Shown: positions 46,904 to 59,930, counted from the first letter of the stretch. The stretch is DNA of 64,000 nucleotides from Cheiracanthium punctorium (GCA_038373885.1 JAWZYV010018234.1:434001-498000), one strand, 5' to 3'. The notes: generated by a model not told the origin, from the sequence alone. Made by a program: numbers and translations.

Positions 46904-48931
46904 GTCAAAAGTTTTTGTTACATAATGTTTTTAGTTTTGCAAATTTGAGAGCAGATTTAAAAAGTAAAGAAATTCTTAATTTATAAAATGATAACAAACA
47001 AAAGGAATTCTTGAAACAATACTTTTTTATTTCCAACTAGATGCCAATCATGTTTCTTTCTATGTCGAATCATTCTTTAAAAAAATAAAAGGGTGTTCAT
47101 TCTGGAAACCGAAACCAGTGTGGGAAAATATTTTGCATTTTCCCCTCTCACTGGATTGAAACTTCAAATTATTGCTTCACATTTCCCCAAGTGTTTTCCC
47201 TACAGGTATGTTCGAAAAAACTACCAAACATCACTTCACAATGATTTACAATCTACATGAAAGAAAGGAATTATTTGTCAAACTTTCTGCATTTTAACTT
47301 TCATTTGTCTTTGAATTAAGATGCTTCATTTATTCATTGAATAAGTAATGGTGGAATCTAAAAGCACAAAATTTTCTAGGATGTTCACCGAACACCCTAA
47401 GGAGACACCACTGTCACAGTCTATGTACAGCTCTTGTAAAAAGATTACACGAGTTAAATTTAGGTCTGTAGAAAGTGTTTCTATGAAGCAACTAAAACAA
47501 TGTTGCCATATTCAGTTATATTAGCTAGTTTTATGTAACATGAAATGATACTTTTCTTGTAAAATATTTCTCAAATGTATATGTCTGTTACACAACGGGA
47601 ATAGAATCACAATGGTTGACAATAATATAAACAAAAGTTATTTAAGTTGTAAATAAATCTTTCTCTGAATGTACAAACTTGTTTATTGAATTTTAAATGT
47701 TTATTTGTGCAAGATTGTGTTGTTATAATTTTGTTAAAGCATGTAATAAATAAATAAAACTATAAGTAAACTGTAGTACTGAAAACTGAAGATGTACTAT
47801 GAATTCTTCACAAAACTACACAACTTAAATAAATATGTATACATTTATGTTGCAATCAATAATAATGCTACTTTCATTGAATGCCTTGCTGTTAAACGGA
47901 AAGCAGCTGTTTGTTTATAATTTAAAAGTAGTGGTATTGAGGCATGCATCTTTTGTTGACTTTTTTTTCTTAACTTGTGACATAAATGATATGGATTAAG
48001 TTTATTTTCACAAAAATAAATATTAACTTTTTTACAATAGAAAATAAGTAATCTCTTTCATAGGTATAACTAATAAAATCTGTAAAAGAACAAACAATGG
48101 TTTTATTATTTTTTTCCCATTGCAATTTAATCTACCAAATATTTATATCAACTAATCATCAGTGGTTTAAAGGCAGGTTTGTACGAGTATTTAATGAGTA
48201 TTTAATATTTATTCACGTGTGTTATATCTGTGTATATCTATTTTAAAAAGAAAACCATCAAAATTAAAAATCAATGAGTGAAATAAGTATTTCCCATTAT
48301 TAATAAATAATTTGAAAAGTTCCTTTTAATAAATTCATGTTAAAATACCTTCTTCTGATTAAAGCTTTGAAAGAAAGATGAAAGGGGGGGGGGATATCAC
48401 AAATGCTCAAAAATATAAGCAGCTCAATTAAACTTTTTCTAAGGGCTGTAACTAAAAACAGGTGTTCCTAACCTGAACCATGGGGGTTCCTAAAACAAAG
48501 AGGCAAATGAAGAATTCACAGTCCTTTCTATCTAATGCATTTTCAAGCACAGAAAATAGTAAACAGTACTTTACATTTCTAAGGCTGAAAGCATATGCAG
48601 TAAAATTTGCTTTTAACCTTTTAATTAAGATCTGACATCTGATACATCAACATATATTAGAAGTCAAATGACTTGAATATTCAAAATATTGACATTCTAA
48701 CCCTCAAATTTAAATGAATTAGAATTTAAATCCACCCACAAGCAGATATTGATTAAATTACCCTTGTCCTTGAATGGTTTTCGCCCATATAAGGAGTGGT
48801 TAAGGCATATCAAATAAGAACACAAAATATGAGCACAACATGTAATGTAATGTGTTTCTCCATGTTTTCTAAAATTGTATGAAAAAAAAAAAATTCTAAT
48901 TTGTCATTTATGGACAAGAAATGGAACAGCT
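46904..48931. other. Gene-free AT-rich stretch
   Basis: No gene recognised. The first 850 bp may be extended 3' UTR of the MARVEL gene. Confidence 0.5.
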
Positions 48932-48934
48932 TAA

Positions 48935-50444
48935 GTATCGCCCACCCGCCATTTTTGGCACCGATTGTTTTTTGCCGAACTGGTGCCAAGTACCGTGTTT
49001 TGTAAAAGGTTTACCTTTCAGACTCATGATGAAACTCCCAAGTTCCAGAATAGCAGCTATCTTGTTTCTAGACACAAAAACATTGACAAGAACATATTAC
49101 ACTTTTAACCACAGTTACTGCAATATTATTATCCAACAGCATGTAAAAGTAAATGCATTCCATTTGCCATAGCTTCTTAATTTTTAAAAATATTTTATAA
49201 ATTTTAAAATTATCACTTTTTTTCCTCTACAGAAACCTTTATATAACAACAATATGAGCAAAAAATATCAGCAATCCCTAGTCAACAGATAACTCTCTAA
49301 ACTTTATAATTAAAATTCTCCCAATTGATAAACCTTATCACCTCCAAAAAGTCATTGCACAAAGAAATTTTACTATCGTAAAAGCCGTATTAAAAAAACT
49401 TTAACCACTTAAATTCTCAATGCAACTCCGGGCTTGAAAACGGTGGCTATCTTGTTTCTAATAACAAAATCTTTCACATTAGCATATTTAAACATAATTC
49501 CTTGTATACTCATACATGAAAAATCTATTTGCAACTCATCACTTTCCCCAAAACTTGAAAACTCAAACTTAAAATGCCTAAATCAAAAAAGCTTACCTTT
49601 AATTTCTCAATGCAAGTCCCGCTTACAAAATGGCCATCTTGTTTCTAAACACAACATCATCGACAATAACAACATATTTAAACGTAATTCCATGTGAACT
49701 CATACATAAAATATCTATTTGTAACTCTTGGCTTTCCCAAACTTTTTCACTAATTTGAAAAATCAAAACTCTTACTCTTTATATTCCTTTAAAATCCATT
49801 TACTTTACCATCATAACACTAACTCGTTTTCAATAAACCATTGTAAAGCCCGTTTTACATGGCTGACCCGCACTCGAGATGATACCTTCACCAATTTTTA
49901 AAGCATAAATGATTTGATTCCTGAAACCTCTACAAAAAACGGCACTGTAATCGACGCTCGCTGATTGGTCAATTATATCTCTCTTAATTTAAAAGCAATA
50001 GAACGGACAGAATTAAAATCTTTAAAAGAGGATAAAAACACATTAAAAGCCGTCAGTAGCACTTTCGGTGGCAGCCATCACCTTCCTCAGCTCTGGTCTC
50101 AAAATGCCTTGCCCTCTTCCTCAGTATCATGGACGCTTTGCAGATTATAACCACAAATGGCACTATAAATGACATGACGCATGCGCAGACAGATCCTGGA
50201 TGGAACGCTATACTGAGGAAGAGAGCAAGGCATTTTGAGACCAGAGCTGAGGAAGGTGGTGGCTGCCACCGAAAGTGCTAATGACGGCTTTTAATGTGTT
50301 TTTATGCTCTTTTAATTTTATATCTCTCTTAGTTGGACCTGGCGGCATAAACGTGAATTCATTAAACAGTTTGGTTTGCCACATTTGACAATTTATCACC
50401 AGGCTTGGCAACATCTTTTGGCGAGAAATTTGGGTGGGTGATAC
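48935..50444. mobile_element. Candidate TAA-flanked element with inner repeats
   Basis: Ends GTATCGCCCACCC and GGGTGGGTGATAC are inverted copies with one mismatch, flanked by TAA (48932-48934 and 50445-50447). A 3-bp TAA target would fit PIF/Harbinger, but the terminal bases are not diagnostic. Inside are diverged repeats containing ATCTTGTTTCTA (near 49059, 49449 and 49636; the last two are 187 bp apart) and an inverted repeat at 50010-50325. No transposase was seen. Confidence 0.5.
50010..50325. repeat. Inverted repeat, arms about 120 bp
   Basis: The arms 50010-50132 and 50211-50325 are inverted copies around a 78-bp loop. Shared text includes AAAAACACATTAAAAGCCGTC, ACTTTCGGTGGCAGCCA and CTCAGCTCTGGTCTCAAAAT in consecutive order. 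It would form a stable hairpin if transcribed. Confidence 0.8.
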
Positions 50445-50447
50445 TAA

Positions 50448-51580
50448 AGGCTAGCCCAAAAAATCCCCTTTTTGAAATCTTAGGCAATTAATAAAACATA
50501 CTTTATGAAAAGAAAAAAAGAAATAAATAGCATTTTCCCTTCTCAACAGCCATAAACATGCTTATCACAGAAACAAAAACTGTTAAAATTAAATTAATTT
50601 TACTATGTAAGAAGCTAAACGAATTTATTTTCATAAACAAATTTCAATCCCAAAAATATTTTAATCTACCATTGCTAGAAATGAATGACCCACTAAAAAA
50701 AATTAAAAGTAAAAACAAAATCTTAAGCAAAAGCATATTTTAACTGAAATATTTACTGGTCTCATGAACTTTACATTTATTTAGTAGCACAATTTTATTC
50801 AATATAAATCTGACCAGCTGAAAATGCTTTCTGTTTTTCTTTGAAATTTTGTTAAAATAGGTTTTACTGTATTACTGATAATTTCAGAAAAGGGGCGGAG
50901 AGAGATATTCCAATTTAGCTTTTTTTTCAAGCTCTGTACAAAAACTAATTTTATTTCAGAATTTACATACATCTATATTAATATATAAAGAGAGAGAAAA
51001 TTTGTAAACTGATTGACTCATCATCACACAGCTGAAACTTCAAGAATAAGTTCTTTTTTATGATGTAAGGTACATTAAAAAAGTGTTTTTTCAAAAATTT
51101 ATAAGCATAAATTTTTTAACCTATCATGTGAAAACTGCTCCAATGTTTTCTTATACTTAAAAAAAAAAATTCAGTTTTGGCCTGACCAGTATTTTTACAT
51201 TTCTACTTTAAATAAATCTCATAATGAATTGAAATGACTAAAATATAGGTTACAAATAATTCAATGAAATAAAAAGACATTATTAGATAATATTATTATT
51301 TTTATTATTATTAAAAGTATAATTGCACATAAATACATGAGGCAAAACGTGATTTTAAAATAAAATTTATGATAGGTCAATAAAGATAACAACAACAAAT
51401 GACATGATTAAAGAAATGTAGTATATCAATGGAAGCTAGTGACAAAATACTGAAATTAAACAATAAAAGACAGATAATATGAAGACACTGTGCATGCACA
51501 TGAAAAAAATATAAATGTAAATTCCAGTAAAAAGCAAAACAAAAATAAAATCCTGCATAAGATATTATATATATATATAT
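50448..51580. other. Gene-free AT-rich stretch
   Basis: Low-complexity AT sequence, with an (AT)n run just before the foldback element. No gene recognised. Confidence 0.55.
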
Positions 51581-51581
51581 A

Positions 51582-52300
51582 CAGGGTGTCCCAAAAAGGT
51601 GATAATGGGCTTTAATTCTTTATCTATTAAAGATAAGTGGGTGGTGTCAATTGAAAAAATGCTCAAAATAAGGTCGGAAACAATACTCGGTCAAGAAAAA
51701 AAGTTCCTCTCGTCAATTTTCAAACAGTTACACTTCTTAAATTTTTATATGACCCTTGTACAAAACAATTCCCAATTAGTAAAATGTGCCCCATACACAA
51801 GAGGAGACAGATAAAATTTGAGAACTATACCTTAAAAAGTGAGAGATATGAAGATAATTGTAATGCTGATTTAAATCACTTTTCAGTGGCTCTCGAAGGG
51901 GAAAAATCATGCCAAATGATCGCATTTCAGAGGTTGAATGGAAATTAAGAAAGAAAATCCTATTTTCCTATCTAGGAATAAATGTTTATATGCAAAACCA
52001 TGTATAGTCCCCAATCATTGTTCTTTAAGATATCTCTGCGACTTCGTATGATGAAAGGTTCAAATTTGGTACATCACCTCATTAGTATATGGGACACATT
52101 TGACTAATTAGGAATGTTTCCGTAAAGGAGTCACGTAGAAATTTAGAAAGTGTAACTTTTTGGAAAATTAACAAGGGGAATTTTTTCTTAACGGAGTATT
52201 ATTTCCAACCTTATTCTGAACATTTTTTCAATTTACAGTGCCCACTTATAACTAATAGATAAAGAATTAATGCCCATTACCACCTTTTTGAGACACCCTG
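51582..52300. mobile_element. Foldback element with CAGGGTGTCCC ends, 719 bp
   Basis: Ends CAGGGTGTCCCAAAAAGGTG and CACCTTTTTGAGACACCCTG, flanked by TA. The similarity does not stop at the ends: the left and right halves are diverged inverted copies almost to the centre (for example CAATTAGTxAAATGTG and its complement). Arms of over 300 bp make it a foldback MITE. The CAGGGTGTCC start and TA target are common in arthropod Tc1/mariner-type MITEs. Confidence 0.82.
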
Positions 52301-52485
52301 TATATATATATATATAGGATCCACTATAAAGTTCAATACACACACAAACACATTTCAAAACAGTAAAACTATCAACATTACAAATAATTGAAAATAGTTC
52401 CAAACAAAATCTATGATACTTAACAACTTTCAATTAAAAAAAAAATCATTCTTTAAGATTTTACATTAACATGCTGATATGTACT

Positions 52486-52491
52486 TTTATT
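52486..52491 (-). terminator. Poly(A) signal of LDHD
   Basis: AATAAA on the minus strand, about 16 nt past the LDHD stop codon. Confidence 0.55.
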
Positions 52492-52506
52492 AAAATAAAT
52501 GAGTAA

Positions 52507-55500
52507 TTAATGCATTTTTATTACTTTTCCTGGATTCATAATATTTAATGGATCGAAAGCTTTTTTGATTGCAGCCATTGCTTGAATTCCAACTTTACCA
52601 TATTCATTTTCCAGATAAGACATTTTCCCAATGCCTATACCATGTTCTCCAGTACATGTACCATCCAAAGCTAGAGCTCGCCTATTAATGAAAATTAATA
52701 TAGTATAATAGGATATGTGAGTTAATATTTAATTTCATGAAATAAAAAGAAGATTGATCTGTATGTTTGTAATTTTTCATTATGCAAAGTAATCCGAAGC
52801 CATTATTATTGAGATATTTTACTGAGGCAGTTATTTTCAAGGTGACCCACGTGAATACACTTAGGGAAAGAGGGGGGGGGTGTGACTCACAAACATTTTA
52901 GTACAAAGTATAATACAAAAATTATACTTTGTTCGCTATACTAATGGCTTGAAGATCAAGCCCCTTGCCCCAATTATATAGCCAGTTCTAACTGTGACAA
53001 TGCTTCAGATCTGTAATACAATGATGAAAAACATTCTAGAAGTGATAAAGATTGGGAACAGTCAAGAATTTTTTCAGACACAATTTTATGCTTAAAAAAC
53101 AATAAATTTTAGAATCTGAATGAAGAAAAGAAAGCACAACTTAATAAATAATAAAATCGTACATTATTATTTTATTTTCTAGTGCATGAACTTTTTCTCT
53201 ATCATCATTGTTGTGGGGATCAAACAAAAGTTGAGTGTGAAAATTACCATCTCCAACATGACCAATAATAGAACCTAGATAGAATAAATACAATATTATT
53301 ATATTAATACTATATTTAAATTAATATATCAAAAATTATACGTAACGTAACAGGTAAACTGTTATTGAAAACAATAAAATTAGTTTACAGTTTTCCCTTT
53401 ACTCTTTTCTATTAGATGTGACAGTTTATTTCCCATTAAATAAATAATCCACTATATCCAACAATTAAATTTATTAATATAAAAAACTATTTAATGAAAT
53501 AGAAAGCCTTGCTCTAACTAAGGGAAACCATTTGTTTTCAGACAGTTTTCTACTCATTTAGTTTAGTTACAGGCTATTTCTTAACGAGCATTATCATATT
53601 TTTTTAAAGCTCCCATCACATTAATGTTCATATTAAGTTCACCAAAATTAATTTTGATAAATTTGAAGAAAATAATTCAAGAACATTTTAAATACACAGC
53701 ATATTCAGCATTCTTAATTATTTACTTCTATCTGGTACAATATTTATTCACCAAAACATTATCTTTTCAGTAAAAAGGAATTTTTATTACAGAATACAGT
53801 CAATGAAATTCAGAAATAAAACTGAAAAGTAAATATCATTTACCTTTAATCTTTATAAGTGTTAATAACAACTAAATCTAGTTAACATAAAATAAATAAA
53901 TGAAAAACTGTTTTTGTTGATATGATTTTATAAACATATTAACACCGAAGAGTTACAAAAATTTACTTAATAATGCCCAAAACATTTAAGTTTCAGCCCA
54001 CAAAATACAACATATTAAGATAGTTTATTATTTAAAATTACTCCATATATAAATGTATAATAAATGTATTAAAAATTCCCAGTAATTATATACCTGTTCG
54101 TTATAACATATTTATATTTTAAACAGCTTATTGCACTGTATCAATATAATTTACAATAGTGAAAATATTGACATACCTATAATATTAGACTTTTTAATAT
54201 CTTCTTGTGTTTTAATAACCATCTCAGTTAAATTTGATATTGGAACACATACATCAGTAACTGCACACTACAGAAAAGAGCGTCTCATTTTATTAACTAG
54301 GCAGCCATAATGTAACATTAAACAACACACTTCTTTTTCATGCAAAATACTGCATAAAAATGGACAGATGAAATTTCTATATAAATTCTCATAATATTTT
54401 TTTTGACTATTTACAAAAATACGAAGTATATTTTAACAAATGAAAATAATATATTTCTATTTTCACAAAATCATTATTTTTATGTGACATACTTTATAAT
54501 CAGGCTTTTGTGCAAGAAATGCATAGTACAACTGATGACGGGCTTGCCACAATTTGTTCCGTGATTCAGAATCTTCAGCCCATATGAAACTAGAATCATA
54601 ACCATTCTTTAAAATATTTCCTAAAATAATAAATATTGGCTGTCAATATTTTTCAGAGACATGTACTTAACATTCTTATTAAAAATAATACAACCCGATT
54701 TTGATAGAAAGAAATGTTAGAGCATTTTTTCTAATGCATAACTAATAATTAATAGATAACTGAAAAATCTTATAAAGGACAAAGCCTCTTGCTTTTTTGT
54801 GAGTTAAAAGGCAGTAAATTAAGCACATTAAAATAACTGACAAAAAAAAAAAAAAAAAAAAGATGCATCTTCTTACTTTTTATCTACTGACAGAAATACT
54901 TAGAAATACCATTAAATTAAAATTGTAAAAAAAAAAAAAAATAAATAAAAATCTATTCATTGTAACAATTTCTTTGAAAAATCACTACCAAATACTTCAT
55001 TTAATCAACTTACATCACGATTGCATGCTCTATTAGAGTAGATTGTTTTAAATAGACAGCTTTCCGCTCACTTTCTAACTATGCCATGCCCCCTCCTCCC
55101 CAATAAAGAGCATTAGTGAATTTTCAGATGTCTGTTTCATGATTAAAAGATTAGATTTTCTAAAAATGTGTCAATCAAAGTATTACTTGACTTCTTCAGA
55201 TTTCTTTTGAAAAAGACTCATTAACTGTTCATAAATCCAGTCATCAAATGTATTGGTTATGCTTATTAATTTTTTCTTAATTTTCTTTTTTATTACATTA
55301 ATCAGTATTTATCATTCATTGCCTAACTATAACAAGAGAAAACAAATAGATTCAAGTTGATATTCTTGGCAATTTTTAATTCAGTAGATAAAGGGTTAAA
55401 ATGTTAGCATATATACATAATACAATTTTCTTAATAAAATTATCAAGTTACAATACTTTAATACAAACTAAGATCAATTTAAGAGTCTTTAAAATAGCAT

Positions 55501-55931
55501 TAAAAAGTGATGATTCAGCCAAGTCTGATTTTATAGGTACATATTTATGAAAATTTAAAAATTATAACATAAAATGTATTGGTAAAACACTGATTTTAGC
55601 TTGCTTTTAAAACAATGATAAATAAATTAACAAATAGAAGAAAATGAATGTGAAGATTCTAATACAATCAATATCACTTCAAATTAAATACTAAAAAACA
55701 CACATATACATACACTAAAACAATTAATTTTATAAATATGTAAAAATTCAATATTTTTAAAGGATAAATTTATTTATAATGTTAAGGAAAAAATTTGCAT
55801 ACCAACTTGTTCTGCTTGAGCTTTAACTTGTTCTTTTGATCCATGAAATTCAAAAAACAAACAAGGAGACACTGGGTAGTCTAAATTATTATATTTATTA
55901 GTGACAGCCATTGACAGTTCATCAAGAAATT
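52507..55931 (-). CDS. LDHD: D-lactate dehydrogenase, mitochondrial, 3' exons
   Basis: Flavoprotein oxidising D-lactate (and related D-2-hydroxyacids) to pyruvate, passing electrons to cytochrome c in mitochondria (family knowledge). Five minus-strand exons join in frame with GT..AG borders: 55803-55931, 54493-54620, 54177-54267, 53163-53274 and 52507-52681 (stop TAA 52507-52509), about 210 residues, the C-terminal FAD-oxidase half. Visible motifs are [59 protein letters not shown] (metal/substrate-binding His) and [13 protein letters not shown], ending [13 protein letters not shown]. The GEHGIG and NPGK signatures and HVGDGNFH favour LDHD over the paralogue D2HGDH. Donor at 53163 is GTACGA, less canonical. 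The FAD-binding N-terminal exons are beyond the window or the Copia element. Confidence 0.93.
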
Positions 55932-57911
55932 CTATAACAAAGATAACATAATTATTAATTTTAAAATATTGCATTTGAAAGTACTTTGATGGGGAAGGGT
56001 GACCAATGTACAGATAATTCAAAATGCAATATAAGATGAACTGAAATCATTAAATAATGACAGCACAAAGTTCTTAAAATCCTAAATTAATCAATTTTAT
56101 TCTTACACTGAAAAATGTACTTCTATTAACCTCTTCAGACCATACATAAATTTCACTATCACTATCATTATCTGCATCAGGTATTATATTTTTAACATCT
56201 TCCAGCTCCATCGGTCAATCTATCGGAGTACAGGTTTTCTGTGGTTTTGGTATCCTCTACATTTGTATTCTAACAGTTTTCTTGGCAGTTGGCCCTTGCC
56301 ATGCATGCTATGCCACCTTTCCATTTATTTTGATATTCTATTATTTCATGGTTAAAATATCTTTTTAAATCAGAATGAATGGAATCGTTCATGCAGTTGA
56401 TTTTTGTTGTTGTTTTGTTTTTGAGCTTATGAGTAGTGGTATTTTTACATAAGGGTACTAACCTTACACAACCCCCCCCCCCCCAACCTGGAGGGCCAGG
56501 GTATTTTTCTTAGTTTGGCACCTATCTTTGGACCTGTTTGGCTTGGGTGGCCCCTGCTGGTAGTAAACTACCATCAACACAGCTCTCTGGATCATCAGTG
56601 CGACACAAACACCATCACCCCAACAAGGTGGAGATACCTGCATGCACAAGTCAAATTAATCCTAATTGTCTTTTTTTTTTTCTCTCATTACAGTTAAAAA
56701 TGACAAGTATGTATTTTTAAATAATTTTTTGAATAAAAGTCTAATTCCTAATCTCTTTCAGTAGTAAAAAATTGTTACCACCCATAAATGAAGATTATCA
56801 AGATACTTTTAAAGGTAAATGATGTCCTGCAATTTTTTTTCAGCTACATAAATTATGAGGGGGGGGGGCACAAACTCAACATAAGAAATTTTACAAGCAT
56901 TCAATTTTTTTTTGTGTAATGACAAAATAAAATAACAGTGAACATGAAATAAAATCAGTGTGTCAGTACGCAGAATTTTCACATTTGCATGAGTTAAAAT
57001 TATTTTATTCTAAATTTTTCAGCAAAATAATTGAAGACAATGCAGTTATGGAAGTATCACATATGATACTCCATGACTGAGAATGTTATAAAGGTACAAA
57101 ATTTCGTACTGTGTCGGTTATAAGAAGCTAAAGATATATGTATACATAAACCAAATAAAATCTAATCAATAGATTTTCCAACTACACGAAAAAAGTGCAG
57201 TATTAAAAACTAACCCAAGAAGCTTACAAAGTAGCTCATAGGTATTTTTTGGAAGCTATAAGTATGCAATTATTCTTTGAATGCTAAAATGAATTATTTT
57301 TGTAGAAAGACAAGATAACTTGGATGGCATAGTTGAACTAACCTTTAGTGAAACAGCACACATAATTTAGTTCGAACAACATTCTGGTAAAAAATTAAAA
57401 ATTCAATTATAAAAAATACATATTCTGTTTATGACCTTTTTTTAATATAAAATAATCGTGTTTAGACCATTTTGGCTTCCAGGACAGAACAGTGTAAAAG
57501 GCCATGACAGCTAATGCATTAAATGGGGGTTCTAAATGTTAAATTAAGATACACAGTATTTTCATGAAAAACAGCTATAGTAAAAACAACTAATTGATAC
57601 CTTTACTGGTTTAAAAAAAATACAGAGGGTGTTTACACATTTTTGACCTTCTCCATGAATTAAATTTAAATGAATAAAAAGAAAATCGCTCTGGCATTAA
57701 TTTGAAATGAGATTTAATTATGATCTGCATCATACAATTATGTTCTTAGCTTTACTATATCACTGGAAAATAAACAATGGCTTGAAGGCTATATTTTTGC
57801 CCTTTACAAAGAGAAATACTCTTACTTAGTTAAAATTTGAACACGGAAATACCTTAGTAATTAGTTAAAAACATTAAAAAGCCTAAAACCTCCGTAAAAT
57901 AATTAAAACAT
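55932..57911. other. LDHD intron sequence, no exon recognised
   Basis: The next LDHD exon upstream should end one base into a Glu codon, after text like VARI; none was found here. A minus frame of 45 codons at 56074-56211 (MELEDVKNIIPDADNDSDSE..) is acidic and could be a transposase start, but has no domain. C and G runs lie near 56470 and 56860. Confidence 0.5.
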
Positions 57912-57960
57912 GCACCATGAGTGCTTTCGACAGCCTAGCCCGCTGTCATCATCAGAACTG
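57912..57960 (-). ncRNA. Hammerhead-like motif at Penelope-like 3' end
   Basis: On the minus strand: CTGATGA (57949-57955), one T, a GACAGC/GCTGTC stem (57942-57947 with 57929-57934, 6 bp), GAAA, then a GCAC/GTGC stem (57921-57924 with 57912-57915). Core and stem II are fully conserved, and stem III is plausible. The expected U-H cleavage step after stem III and a matching stem I were not found, so it may have decayed. It begins 21 nt past the stop codon of the Penelope-like frame, where such motifs are reported. Confidence 0.42.
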
Positions 57961-57975
57961 AGCTGCTTGGCTCGT

Positions 57976-58233
57976 TCACCGCTTCTTCTTCACCAAGGCC
58001 TGCCACGACTGTTCGATCTGCGCATGCGCCATGTCGTTGACAGCTCCCTCTTGTGTCATTATTTCCAACGCTTCCCGTCTTAAGCCATAATTGTGGTTAT
58101 TGTAATTAGCTATTTTCTTGACATTTACGAAATCTATATATATATTTTCCTTTAAGGCTAGGCGGGATAGAGCGGTACTTTGTCTATTGTATTTGTAGAC
58201 AATAACATTGGGAAACTTGTAAAAGATGTCCCA
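57976..58233 (-). pseudogene. Penelope-like retroelement, GIY-YIG C-terminal fragment
   Basis: A minus frame ending in TGA (57976-57978) reads WDIFYKFPNVIVYKYNRQ, STALSRLALKENIYIDFVNV, KKIANYNNHNYGLRREALEI and then QIEQSWQALVKKKR. The pattern xIDFxNxK..NYxxRxxREAxEI followed by a conserved W and L near the end is that of the GIY-YIG endonuclease tail of Penelope-like elements. The frame is cut at 58234 by the end of the Copia LTR, so the rest of the element, if present, lies past the Copia insertion. Confidence 0.6.
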
Positions 58234-58862
58234 TGTTATGGCTTTAAAACTCTAATACTGGAGAGCTGTTACACAGTGGAAAAAACTGCCGAGGGCAGAT
58301 AATACTTTCAGAAGTAAATAACTCTTGAAAAGATGACACATATATTAAAAGCCAAGTATTTTATTTAGTTAAAAGTTACTGAAGACATGAAGGCATTACA
58401 AAAATAAAGTTGTATATAACCATACAACATGGCCCATAATAGCGGCCGGAAAAGAAAACTCATGTCAACACAACAGCAATATCAACCTCCGTTGTATTCA
58501 GCAAAAACAAGAGTTTAAATACCCGCGGAATTCGCGGACGAATACATGAAAGCTCCGCCGTAATGACGTAGTCGCGGAGTAGTACGCTCAGCAAAGCGAC
58601 GAAAAAGAGTCCGAGTGGACAAAGACGGCGACGCTTACTGCCGGTCGGGATTTAAAGAGCGATAGTGCTCGCTATGACTATTATGAATAAGATTTAAGTT
58701 AAAGTAATAAGTTTAAAAGAAATAGTAGCGTTTACCGTAAAATTACAGGAGACTGAAATTTTTAGCTTTAGATGGATTAAATATTAAACTTTACACTTTA
58801 CTGCTGGAAGGTTATTTGAACATTTGCTAGAAATTACGGGGAGAGGGTGGCTTTTGCCAACA
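58234..58862 (-). repeat. 3' LTR of the Copia element
   Basis: On the minus strand the LTR would start TGTTGGCAAAAGCC, just past a purine tract (AGAGGGGGGG, 58867-58876), and end GCCATAACA at 58234, giving TGTT..AACA ends and 629 bp. It has a TATTTAAA word, a GC-rich promoter-like block near 58.5-58.7 kb and AATAAA (CTAAATAAAATAC). The 5' LTR is outside the window, so LTR identity could not be checked. Confidence 0.6.
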
Positions 58863-58876
58863 ATGCCCCCCCTCTA

Positions 58877-59930
58877 GCTATTTGTGAAAAATAAGGCTTC
58901 CTATCACATGGCTTCATACCGAAATCGAAGATTCAAACAAAATTTACCGCTTTTTTTTTCCTCCCCCCCTTTTTTTTAATTAAATTAGTCATTAATTAAT
59001 TTAGAGTCATTTAATTATTAGTCATTTAATTAAATTAGAAGAACGGCAACTCGCCGTGTTTTAAACACATTACATAATACACTTCAATATTTGAAAAAAA
59101 ACAATATATGCAATACAAAAAAAACCTTTTTTTCAAATGCACAATTATTACATTAAAGTCTATCATATTCAACATTCAATTCTTATATAGAGCAATGTAA
59201 CATTATCAAAAGTTGGCATAAGTGCCTTCAAATACAAACACAGATTCCATTCGTCCATCCACATGCAAGGGCCCTTGACTTCACACAAATCATTCACAAC
59301 AAATCAGAAATGCATATATCTTATTTTTACCTTTTACTCTTGATAAAGTGTATACCACTCTGGTACCTTATATGTAAAAACACAATACAATTTTTTCACA
59401 ACTTCTATACGATTCTTTAAATTCATACACAATATAATTAAATTCTTGAAATCAGTTCATAATATGTACAGACACATTCGCAAATACTAGAAATATTAAT
59501 ACGTCACGTTCAACTTCATGCTTTAAATACCTATTAAATATACACATATACGCTTAAACACATTTAAGTATAAACACATTGCAATTAAATTTTTCAAGAG
59601 AATTAAAAAATTCATACTAATGCATATACAATTTTCAATATATACACAAATTTATGATTTTACGATCATAATATTCATTTCAAATACTAATTTCACAACC
59701 TTTACACATATATTTTTTTCTTATAAACATCGCGTCTGATAAAATTGAAACAAACAAAAAAAAAAACAAATTCCCCTCTACTATCAGGAACTTGGTTGTG
59801 ACGTTAAGGGAAAGAAAAAAAATAGAGAATACTTATCTCTACAAATACTAATATAGTCCAAAAGATAAGCTTTAAAACAATGTGCTAAGCATTAGAAATT
59901 TTAAAGAATCATCATTTGCATTTTTTTTCT
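58877..59930 (-). other. Non-coding 3' region of the Copia element
   Basis: AT-rich sequence between the RNase H stop and the polypurine tract, with many CACATT/ATACACA words. No open frame of note. Confidence 0.45.

Noticed and set aside
51599..51814. 71-codon frame inside the foldback element
   Set aside because: It lies in an inverted-repeat arm, and the mirrored arm does not preserve a frame.
55774..56022. LDHD exon extended to 56022
   Set aside because: The frame runs past a TTATAG acceptor at 55932-55933 into sequence unlike LDHD; the family alignment starts at FLDE, so the extension is intron.
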